Assembly (NCBI GenBank): GCA_030433395.1
Contig: JAUILX010000051.1
Location: forward strand, 1-6,875
Direction: 5' to 3'
DNA from: Chlamydiia bacterium
Lineage (GTDB): Bacteria > Chlamydiota > Chlamydiia > Chlamydiales > JACKPQ01
DNA: 6,875 bases
A model generated the notes under the pieces. The model was given only the letters and a program-made list of their open reading frames with translations, did not search any database and was not told where the DNA came from. Both the position numbers and the translations under genes were made by a program. Below are positions 1 to 5,897 of the stretch, in pieces (the stretch's first letter is position 1; each line of letters opens with the position of its first letter).

Positions 1-690
1 ATCTTGCATTTCAAGATCTCCGCTAAGATCACAGATATCACCCTCTAAGTTCCATCCAACTGATAAATGACCGTGAGCAATTCCTTGCTGAGGTGTCCAT
101 GAAAGGCGGTTTTTTAGCACCGGATAAAGTGGTGCCAGGCGTTTAAAATCTGCCTCGACAAAACGCCCGACTACAAATGAGCCTTCAGCGTTTTCCTTCA
201 GCATTAATTCAAAGGCCCCATTATCAAGCTCTAGTAAACCCACATCTCCTAAAGATGTGCCACTTGTAAACGCAAAGGGCAGACTCTCACCGCCTTTTTG
301 AATGATGCCATCCTTAATAACGAGATGAACTGCTCGGGACTTTATAGGCCTTGAATTTGTCAGTGCGATCTTCTCAATGGGTTTCCAAACAGGATGATCA
401 AGTGTGATGTGAGGTTTAAATCCAAAGGGTTTTAAAGAGAAGCGCAGAAGTAATTCACAAGAATCTATATCAATCTGACCAAAAGCGCCCGATGCAGAAA
501 CAGATTTAAGGGTGAGACCACCGCGGCCAAAACTCATATCTTGTACTTGGATAACAGCAGTGCGATCAAATCGGGTAGCAAGTTTTTGAACACCCCAAAA
601 AGCAATCGATTTTCCATAAAAAAATGCTGAGAAACATAAAATTAGTGCGGACCCGCACCAAAGCATTCTTTTTAAACTCAACTGCTTCAT
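1..690 (-). CDS. Hypothetical membrane-anchored/exported protein, N-terminal part (cut by left edge)
   Basis: The minus strand is open for 230 codons from an ATG at 690-688 to the window edge, so the C-terminus is missing. The protein begins with a short basic stretch (MKQLSLKR), then a hydrophobic segment at about residues 9-25 (MLWCGSALILCFSAFFY), which looks like a signal anchor or uncleaved signal peptide. The rest is soluble and rich in beta-type alternation (for example the stretch around residues 46-80, with ITLDHPVWKP soon after). Such a layout is seen in AsmA/TamB/DUF748-like envelope proteins, but I cannot show homology and do not name a family. The start was chosen because it places the hydrophobic segment at the extreme N-terminus. 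No strong Shine-Dalgarno is visible, and the frame stays open somewhat further upstream. It is divergent from nqrB. An envelope or periplasmic location is an inference. Confidence 0.7.
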   Translation of the reverse strand, partial: MKQLSLKRMLWCGSALILCFSAFFYGKSIAFWGVQKLATRFDRTAVIQVQDMSFGRGGLTLKSVSASGAFGQIDIDSCELLLRFSLKPFGFKPHITLDHPVWKPIEKIALTNSRPIKSRAVHLVIKDGIIQKGGESLPFAFTSGTSLGDVGLLELDNGAFELMLKENAEGSFVVGRFVEADFKRLAPLYPVLKNRLSWTPQQGIAHGHLSVGWNLEGDICDLSGDLEMQD

Positions 691-756
691 CTGTACAATA
701 AATTTTATCTTGGTTATGAGTAGTTTTGCTTCAATATAACACAAAAGGGAATTGAG
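691..756. promoter_or_regulatory. Divergent intergenic region, likely promoter(s) for nqrBCDE and the leftward gene
   Basis: This 66-base AT-rich gap lies between two divergent genes, so promoters for both are expected here or in the adjoining coding ends. On the plus strand TATAAC at 735-740 matches the -10 consensus at five of six bases, but a start about 7 bases later would fall inside the nqrB ribosome-binding site, which argues against it. A weak TTGGTT lies at 710-715. On the minus strand TTGAAG (734-729) and TAAAAT (707-702) are poorly spaced. No promoter is assigned with certainty. The nqrB Shine-Dalgarno AAGGGA is at 745-750. Confidence 0.35.
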
Positions 757-2145
757 GTGCTGCGAAAACTTCTTGAAATTCAACTCTCATTAACAGAGCC
801 GGGAAAACCCCTGGAAAGGCTTAGACCCTTAGTTGAAGCAATCGATACATTTCTTTTTGAAACACCTCAGCAAACCGCTAACAGCCCCCACGTGAGAGAC
901 GGCGTTGATCTAAAGCGGATCATGACTTTAGTTGTAATTGCTCTAACGCCCTGCATCTTGATGGCAATTTGGAACACAGGACTACAAAAACTTATTTACT
1001 CGTCAATCAACGACTATCAAAGCTACATGAGCTCATCCTATTTTACTTTTGCTAAAGAGCATTGGAAAGCCATTTTAGCGTATGGAGCTGGAGCGTTTCT
1101 TCCCATCATGTTCATCTCCTATCTTGCAGGAGGTATTTTTGAAGTTCTGTTCGCCTGCGTTCGTCGCCATCCTATTTCAGAAGGATTTCTGGTTACCGGT
1201 ATGCTTTACGCACTCATTCTTCCTCCAACACTTCCCTACTGGATGGTTTTTTTAGGCGTGGGCGTGGGCATCACACTTTCAAAAGAACTTTTTGGCGGCA
1301 CCGGCTATAATATCTTAAATCCTGCCCTTGTTTGCCGCTGCTTTCTCTATTTCACGTTTCCAACAAAAATGACAGGAGCTGTTTGGCTGGGCACTAATCC
1401 AACAATCATGCAGAAAAGCATTCAGATTATCAATCAAGCTTTAGGTTATGACGGTGTAACGCAAGCAACAGCTCTTGGAGTGTTTAATACGCCAGATGAT
1501 GTTAAGTGCGCTCACATCAATGCCATCTTATCAAACACCTGGCCAGAGACCTTCACCTCACTCACCTCGTACCTCACTGCACCCCTAAAAGAAGGAGGGC
1601 TCAATCTCTCACTTGAATCCCTACCGCAAGCCCTAGCTTTTGCAAAGCTCAAAGCTGGCACAGGACTCTTTACAGACACCAACCTTTTTTTGGGCAACAT
1701 GCTGGGCTCGCTCGGAGAAACATCGACGCTTGCCTGCCTGATCGGTGCAATCATCATCCTTATCACAGGAATTGGCTCTTGGCGAACCATGTTAAGTGTT
1801 GCTTTAGGAGTGATTTTTACAGCTGGACTTTTTCAGATTGGTGCGCATATCGCTGGCCCTCAAGTCGCAGCAAATTTTGACTTCCCCATCTACAAACATT
1901 TTCTCATGGGCGGTTTAGCTTTTGGTCTTGTGTTCATGGCTACCGATCCCGTTTCCTCTCCCGACATGTCCTTGTCAAAATGGATTTACGGGCTGATCAT
2001 AGGAGCCTTAACTGTCATTATCCGCACCATCAATCCTGCCTTTCCAGAAGGCGTGATGCTTGCCATTTTATTTGGCAACGTAGCCAGCCCACTAATTGAC
2101 CACTACGCTCTCAAGCGGTACCGCAAAGGACATGTTTATGCGTGA
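757..2145 (+). CDS. nqrB: Na+-translocating NADH:quinone oxidoreductase subunit B
   Basis: NqrB is the large polytopic membrane subunit of the Na+-NQR respiratory pump; it carries covalent FMN and, in the known enzyme, takes part in electron transfer to quinone and in the sodium path. The 462-residue protein has the family's N-terminal segment (RDGVDLKRIM at 47-56), hydrophobic helices from about residue 56, the conserved KELFGGTGYNILNPAL at 176-191, GSLGETSTLACLIGA at 317-331, SWRTML at 341-346, LAFGLVFMATDPVSSP at 387-402 and NPAFPEGVMLAILFGN at 426-441. The probable FMN acceptor is Thr238 in DGVTQATAL (232-240), where Gln replaces the usual Gly of the SGAT motif. The start is GTG, preceded by AAGGGA six bases upstream. 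At 462 residues it is somewhat shorter than the roughly 500-residue Chlamydiaceae protein as I recall it; the difference would lie in the loop after the FMN motif. No nqrA precedes it. Identity is secure. Confidence 0.97.
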   Translation: MLRKLLEIQLSLTEPGKPLERLRPLVEAIDTFLFETPQQTANSPHVRDGVDLKRIMTLVVIALTPCILMAIWNTGLQKLIYSSINDYQSYMSSSYFTFAKEHWKAILAYGAGAFLPIMFISYLAGGIFEVLFACVRRHPISEGFLVTGMLYALILPPTLPYWMVFLGVGVGITLSKELFGGTGYNILNPALVCRCFLYFTFPTKMTGAVWLGTNPTIMQKSIQIINQALGYDGVTQATALGVFNTPDDVKCAHINAILSNTWPETFTSLTSYLTAPLKEGGLNLSLESLPQALAFAKLKAGTGLFTDTNLFLGNMLGSLGETSTLACLIGAIIILITGIGSWRTMLSVALGVIFTAGLFQIGAHIAGPQVAANFDFPIYKHFLMGGLAFGLVFMATDPVSSPDMSLSKWIYGLIIGALTVIIRTINPAFPEGVMLAILFGNVASPLIDHYALKRYRKGHVYA

Positions 2146-2914
2146 TTCTAACCGTTATATCACCTTGTTTATCATCGCCGTTTGCGTCGGCTGCGCCTTG
2201 ATCCTGTCCATTCTTGCAGACGTCTTACGCGAGCCTCAAGAAAAAGCGCGCAAACTCTACCTAAGCAAGCAATTACTTCTCAGCGCAAAACTCATCGAGT
2301 CCGAGCAAAAACTTTCTCAAGCCCAAATCCTCAACATCTACAACAGCCGCGTCGAGCCCCGACTGACTAACGCAAAAGGGGACCTATTTACCTTTGAGCA
2401 ACTCAATCTCAACCAAGACACTTACATGGAAGAAAACTCAAAAAGAGGCTACGCTAATCTCCCCTACAAACTTGTCTATATCATCAAAGAAAAAGACTCA
2501 GATTCCCCTTATGGCTATGTTATTCCTGTCAATGGGTATGGTCTTTGGGATGCCATCTATGGATTTATCTGCATTGCACCAGACGGCGATACCGTGATTG
2601 GCACAACGTGGTATGAGCAAAAAGAAACACCGGGCCTTGGCGCTGAGATAGCCACATCAAAGTGGCAAGCACAATTCCCAGGCAAACTCATCTTTCAAGA
2701 AAGCCCTTCTGGAGCAACAAACTATGAAGATACAAAGATGGGCATTCGCGTTGTTAAAACCACCGTCGAACAAGAAATCGGCAATCGCCCTGCAGCTAAA
2801 AGCGCCGTTGATGGAATCAGTGGCGCCACAAAAACAAGCGAAGGCGTTTCAGAGGCTTATCAAAAATCTCTAACGCCCTATCGTCAATTTTTCATTCGGA
2901 GGCAAGCACCATGA
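2138..2914 (+). CDS. nqrC: Na+-translocating NADH:quinone oxidoreductase subunit C
   Basis: NqrC is a single-span membrane protein of the Na+-NQR complex with a periplasmic FMN domain; FMN is attached to a threonine by the flavin transferase ApbE. The 258-residue product has one N-terminal membrane segment (about residues 7-27). The family signature ETPGLGAEI is at 163-171 and the flavinylation motif DGISGATKTS at 225-234, with Thr231 the likely FMN acceptor. A second SGAT at 191-194 lacks the preceding Asp-Gly and is probably not modified. I chose ATG 2138 because AAAGGA at 2125-2130 lies 7 bases upstream; the ATG at 2132 is only one base from it, and the upstream TTG at 2096 lies well inside nqrB. 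The gene overlaps the end of nqrB by 8 bases and the start of nqrD by 4, indicating translational coupling in one operon. Confidence 0.96.
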   Translation: MRDSNRYITLFIIAVCVGCALILSILADVLREPQEKARKLYLSKQLLLSAKLIESEQKLSQAQILNIYNSRVEPRLTNAKGDLFTFEQLNLNQDTYMEENSKRGYANLPYKLVYIIKEKDSDSPYGYVIPVNGYGLWDAIYGFICIAPDGDTVIGTTWYEQKETPGLGAEIATSKWQAQFPGKLIFQESPSGATNYEDTKMGIRVVKTTVEQEIGNRPAAKSAVDGISGATKTSEGVSEAYQKSLTPYRQFFIRRQAP

Positions 2915-3537
2915 AACCCTACCGTACCTATTTTACCGATCAACTTTGGAAAGAAAATCAGATCTTAGTCGCCGTGCTTGGCATCTGCTCAGCACTTGCA
3001 GTCACCATCAAAGTATCTGTTGCCATCACCATGGGGTTATCAGTGATATTTGTGACAGGTTTTTCCTCATTGCTCGTTTCTCTTTTAAGCAAATACACAC
3101 CTGAAAACGTTCGCATGATCACCCAACTAGCCATTATCTCCATGTTCGTTATCATCGTCGATCAATTTTTAAAAGCTTACTTTTTTGATATGGCACGCAC
3201 CCTTTCTGTCTTTGTCGGCCTGATCATCACCAACTGCCTGGTCATGGGACGTGCAGAATCCATGGCGCGCAACAGCGCTCCCATTCCAGCTTTTCTCGAT
3301 GGCCTTGGTGCAGCAACCGGATACGCCATTGTTTTACTCATCGTTGGCGTGATACGTGAGCTCTTTGGTTTTGGAACGCTGCTCTCTTACCGCATCATTC
3401 CCCTCTCTTGGTATGCCACACCAGAGCACCCAGATGCTTATCAAAACTTTAACATCATGGCCTTAGCACCCTCTGCCTTCTTTATTCTCGGCTTTATGAT
3501 TTGGGTCTTTAACCGCATCGAGGAGAAAAAAGCATGA
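2911..3537 (+). CDS. nqrD: Na+-translocating NADH:quinone oxidoreductase subunit D
   Basis: NqrD is a small polytopic membrane subunit homologous to NqrE and to RnfA/RnfE; the NqrD-NqrE pair holds an intramembrane iron-sulfur centre in the characterised enzyme. The 208-residue length is normal for the family. Conserved stretches include GICSALAVTIKVSVA (24-38), the ITNC-V-MGRAE element (106-115) and LDGLGAATGYA (129-139). Cys26 and Cys109 fall in the positions known to ligate the metal centre. Several hydrophobic helices fill residues 17-200, followed by a charged tail (NRIEEKKA). GGAGG at 2898-2902 lies 8 bases before the ATG, which overlaps the nqrC stop as ATGA. It is distinguished from RnfE by its place between nqrC and nqrE and by the absence of rnf genes here. 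Confidence 0.96.
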   Translation: MKPYRTYFTDQLWKENQILVAVLGICSALAVTIKVSVAITMGLSVIFVTGFSSLLVSLLSKYTPENVRMITQLAIISMFVIIVDQFLKAYFFDMARTLSVFVGLIITNCLVMGRAESMARNSAPIPAFLDGLGAATGYAIVLLIVGVIRELFGFGTLLSYRIIPLSWYATPEHPDAYQNFNIMALAPSAFFILGFMIWVFNRIEEKKA

Positions 3538-4265
3538 TCATGGGACCATACACTGTCCTTAACCTTCTAGGACTTGCTATCCAATCAATCTTCATACAAA
3601 ACATCTTGCTCTTTTACTTTCTAGGAATGTGCTCATACCTTGCCTGCTCAAATAAAATATCCACAGCGCATGGCCTTGGTAAAGCCGTCTTTGTCGTCAT
3701 CGCCTTATCTGGCACCATCAACTGGTTTGTACATCGCTATATCACAGGACCCAAAGCCCTTGCTTGGCTAGGACTGCCTGACATCAACCTCAACTTCCTA
3801 GAATTCCTCGTCTATATTTCCGTGATCGCAGCCTTTGTCCAAGTCCTAGAAATCGTCATTGAAAAATTCTCGCCGACACTTTATCGAGCTCTTGGCATGT
3901 ACCTTCCACTTATCACAGTGAACTGTGCAATTCTCGGAGCCTCCCTGTTCGCAACCGTGCGCGACTATCCCCTCATTCCTAACATCGTCTACGTCTCAAG
4001 CGCTGGCATTGGCTGGTGGCTGGCCATCTTGCTGATTGCCTCCATTCGTGAAAAGCTCACCTACTCAAACATCCCCAAAGGCCTTTCAGGCATGGGTATG
4101 ACATTCATCATGACAGGCCTCATGGCCCTAGCCTTTATGGGATTCACCGGGATTTCACTTGACCAAGTTTCAACAGATGATACCTATCCCGAAGAATTGA
4201 GCCCCCCTATCGCACAAGCTGAAAACCTGAGTTCAAATCACCAATCACTATCTCAGGCTTTGTAG
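3534..4265 (+). CDS. nqrE: Na+-translocating NADH:quinone oxidoreductase subunit E, with C-terminal tail
   Basis: NqrE is the pseudo-symmetric partner of NqrD in the membrane core of Na+-NQR. The 243-residue protein opens with a helix containing FIQNILLFYFLGMCSYLACS (20-39), then ITVNCAILGASLF (127-139), IREKLTYSNIPKGLSGMG (171-188) and FIMTGLMALAFMGFTG (191-206). Cys33 and Cys131 are the expected iron-sulfur ligands. The usual family core ends near residue 207; about 36 further residues are hydrophilic, rich in Ser, Gln, Glu and Pro. A comparable tail is, from memory, present in Chlamydiaceae NqrE and absent from most proteobacterial ones. The start at 3534 has GAGGAG 8 bases upstream (3520-3525) and overlaps the nqrD stop as ATGA; ATG 3540 is less well spaced. 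The last 13 bases overlap the 3' end of the convergent ATPase gene. Confidence 0.96.
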   Translation: MIMGPYTVLNLLGLAIQSIFIQNILLFYFLGMCSYLACSNKISTAHGLGKAVFVVIALSGTINWFVHRYITGPKALAWLGLPDINLNFLEFLVYISVIAAFVQVLEIVIEKFSPTLYRALGMYLPLITVNCAILGASLFATVRDYPLIPNIVYVSSAGIGWWLAILLIASIREKLTYSNIPKGLSGMGMTFIMTGLMALAFMGFTGISLDQVSTDDTYPEELSPPIAQAENLSSNHQSLSQAL

Positions 4266-5407
4266 CCCTTTAGTGTTTCAGGCAATGCCTCTATAGCTTC
4301 GACAAATGGAATTGCTGTTATTTTGCCAAAGTATAGCTTTTCGGCGCCTCCGTAAACAATGAAAGCTTTGGCTTCGGGATAATCGTTTAAGAATTCATAT
4401 AACGGCTTAAGATCTTTAGGCGTGATGTTTTTTGATCGTTTGATCTCAAAAGCAAAAAAACCTTTCTCTCCGTAAACCACAAAATCAACTTCAAGCTTAG
4501 ATTGTGTACGCCAGAAATACAGGTCATAGTCAAAAGAAAGGTAGTCGTTTATAGCACGCAGCTCTTGAAAAAACAACGTTTCTAAAGCAACCCCTTCAAT
4601 ATCAGCTGCTTGATCAAATGGACCTGTAGGCCTTAAAGAGCGATAAACACCAACGTCGAAAAAATAAAACTTCGTGCCGCTCACTAGTTTTCGCTTAGCA
4701 CGTCTTGAAAAAACTGGCAGGCGTATTGATAAAAGCAAATCTTCCATGACATCAAAATACCCCATAATAAGACGGCGCCCCACACCAACCTCTCTAGCGA
4801 TTTCAGAATAATTGATAACAGAACCTTGTGAAAAGCTTGCAATTTCAAGTGCTTTTGCAAAAGCGTCAAGCTTGCGAGTTAGCCCCTCTTGCATCACTTC
4901 CTCTTTAAGATAAACACCAATATACGACTTAAGATATTCGTTTGCGCTGCTATGCTTAAAAATCGAGGGTAGGTGACCATACTGCAAGCTATTCTCCAAA
5001 TTAAAGTCTTGGCCTAGTTCTTGAACACAGAGCGGATGCATATTCTTCAGCAGCGCTCGACCAGCGAGCAAGTTAACCCCTTTTTTGCGTAATGCACGCG
5101 CACTTGAACCTGTTAAAATGAAGCGATACCTCTTGGACTCAATCAGTCTATGCACCTCGTTAAGCAGAGGAGGAACTTTTTGGATTTCATCAATGATGAT
5201 CCAATCATCAAAGTCTGGCGGTATCATTTTCTCGAGAATTGACGGAGACTTCAAAAGCGTCTGAAAAGTTTTCTCGCTCAACAAGTCGATGTATAGAGCA
5301 TCTTTAAATGTGCTTTTGACCCAGTTTGTTTTGCCAGTCCCTCTTGGGCCAAATAGAAAAAAGCTGGTTTGGCTATCAATTGACTGGCTGATAATGCGTT
5401 TATACAT
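4253..5407 (-). CDS. AAA_14/DUF4143-type ATPase with C-terminal nuclease-like domain
   Basis: The 384-residue protein has the layout of the AAA_14 plus DUF4143 ATPases. Walker A is GPRGTGKT (20-27), Walker B is WIIIDE (69-74) and sensor 1 is FILTGSSAR (96-104). A likely winged-helix segment at about 196-226 includes INYSEIAREVGVGRRLI. The C-terminal domain has the family's LETLFFQEL (276-284), EVDFVV (306-311) and FEIKRS (320-325), a pattern like the PD-(D/E)xK nuclease fold; whether it cuts DNA is unknown. No signal peptide or membrane helix is seen, so it is probably cytoplasmic. The ATG at 5407 was preferred to the adjacent TTG at 5410 because AAGGAG (5420-5415) is 7 bases away. These proteins are widespread in bacteria and archaea, often sporadic, with no settled role. 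G+C in the lines I counted is about 35-43%, against about 48-57% in nqrD, nqrE and gcvH, suggesting later acquisition. All key motifs look intact. Confidence 0.92.
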   Translation of the reverse strand: MYKRIISQSIDSQTSFFLFGPRGTGKTNWVKSTFKDALYIDLLSEKTFQTLLKSPSILEKMIPPDFDDWIIIDEIQKVPPLLNEVHRLIESKRYRFILTGSSARALRKKGVNLLAGRALLKNMHPLCVQELGQDFNLENSLQYGHLPSIFKHSSANEYLKSYIGVYLKEEVMQEGLTRKLDAFAKALEIASFSQGSVINYSEIAREVGVGRRLIMGYFDVMEDLLLSIRLPVFSRRAKRKLVSGTKFYFFDVGVYRSLRPTGPFDQAADIEGVALETLFFQELRAINDYLSFDYDLYFWRTQSKLEVDFVVYGEKGFFAFEIKRSKNITPKDLKPLYEFLNDYPEAKAFIVYGGAEKLYFGKITAIPFVEAIEALPETLKGYKA

Positions 5408-5450
5408 CAAAACTCTCCTTTAACCTTAAAGTATCAAAATTACATGAATT

Positions 5451-5520
5451 TGTACATAAATTGCACAGATTTTTGTTGTTTTTGCACACTTTATGCACAA
5501 ATTATTCAATGATTTGTGCT
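5451..5520. repeat. Helically phased TGCACA-type repeat array, possible operator
   Basis: Four TGYACA hexamers occur at 5451 (TGTACA), 5462, 5483 and 5494 (all TGCACA), and an inverted TGTGC copy starts at 5515. The start-to-start distances are 11, 21, 11 and 21 bases, close to one and two turns of B-DNA, so all units face the same side of the helix. The last two units form an 8-base inverted repeat (5495-5502 with 5512-5519, loop of 9). The array begins 44 bases upstream of the minus-strand ATPase start, a normal place for a regulator-binding site, and lies downstream of the gcvH stop. Regulation by a multimeric DNA-binding protein is an inference; no known regulator site is recognised. Confidence 0.45.
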
Positions 5521-5534
5521 TTTCAGATTTGATG

Positions 5535-5897
5535 CTACTGTTGAACAAGAGCTTGATAAGTCGCTTGTTCAAGGAGCAGCTCAAGCTCAGCCACCGACGA
5601 AAGCTCAACCTCGTAAAGCCAGCCACCTTTCTCAGGCTCATTATTAATAAGGGAGATATTGCCCTCTAAAGCCTCGTTGATGGCAGTAACTTTGCCGCTG
5701 ACAGGGCTGTAAATATCGATGGCAGCTTTGGTCGATTCGAGCACAGCAGCTTCTTGACCTACTTTTAGCTCATCACCAATTTTAGGCAGCTGAAGAAACA
5801 CAATTTCTCCCAACTCTTTTTGCGCATGGCAAGTGATTCCTACACGTCCTTTTTTCTCTTGAACGTTAACCCATTCATGTGACTCGGTATATTTCAT
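5535..5897 (-). CDS. gcvH: Glycine cleavage system H (lipoyl carrier) protein
   Basis: GcvH carries a lipoyl arm on a lysine; in the glycine cleavage system this arm shuttles the aminomethyl group between the P, T and L proteins. The 120-residue protein has the usual start (MKYTESHEWV), the lipoyl domain with EIVFLQLP (31-38), AVLESTKAAIDIYSPVSG (51-68) with Lys57 as the lipoylation site, and NEPEKGGWLYEV (86-97). The ATG at 5897 was chosen over a longer reading because AGGAGA (5909-5904) lies 6 bases upstream and homology begins there. It overlaps the stop of the upstream gene as ATGA, so the two are probably co-translated. No gcvP, gcvT or lpd is nearby. Chlamydiaceae are known for a gcsH gene with an incomplete pathway, so a role as a lipoyl donor or reservoir is possible. 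Confidence 0.95.
   Translation of the reverse strand: MKYTESHEWVNVQEKKGRVGITCHAQKELGEIVFLQLPKIGDELKVGQEAAVLESTKAAIDIYSPVSGKVTAINEALEGNISLINNEPEKGGWLYEVELSSVAELELLLEQATYQALVQQ
5541..5572. repeat. Perfect 9-base inverted repeat at the 3' end of gcvH
   Basis: TTGAACAAG (5541-5549) and CTTGTTCAA (5564-5572) are perfect reverse complements with a 14-base loop. The repeat lies within the last dozen codons of gcvH. No run of T follows it on the minus strand, so it does not look like an intrinsic terminator. It could be an mRNA-stabilising hairpin, or chance given the CAA/CTT-rich codons there (Leu-Glu-Gln and Leu-Val-Gln). Confidence 0.35.

Noticed and set aside
735..740. TATAAC as a firm -10 box for nqrB
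   Set aside because: The implied start would fall within the Shine-Dalgarno sequence and the -35 candidate is weak and 19 bases away.
1512..1790. Minus-strand open frame of 92 codons inside nqrB
   Set aside because: It lies wholly within a well-conserved part of nqrB on the other strand and its product resembles no protein I know.
2096..2137. Longer start for nqrC at TTG 2096 or ATG 2132
   Set aside because: The extra residues lie inside the nqrB end and show no family resemblance; the ribosome-binding site AAAGGA fits the ATG at 2138.
2182..2597. Two small plus-strand frames (2182-2370 and 2394-2597) inside nqrC
   Set aside because: They are alternative frames of a securely identified gene, with biased unprotein-like composition.
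2958..3155. Minus-strand frame of 65 codons inside nqrD
   Set aside because: Complement of conserved nqrD coding sequence; no independent evidence.
4684..4869. Small minus-strand frame inside the ATPase gene
   Set aside because: Alternative frame of the ATPase gene, whose motifs are continuous in the main frame.
5495..5523. Stem-loop followed by TTTT on the plus strand as an intrinsic terminator
   Set aside because: The stem is 8 bases and AT-rich, the T-run is only four bases, and no plus-strand gene ends nearby. On the minus strand no T-run follows. It fits better as part of the phased repeat array.
5426..5641. Minus-strand frame of 71 codons spanning the gcvH end and the AT-rich spacer
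   Set aside because: It overlaps gcvH in another frame and the spacer part simply translates the TGCACA-type repeats (Cys-Ala and Cys-Ile runs).
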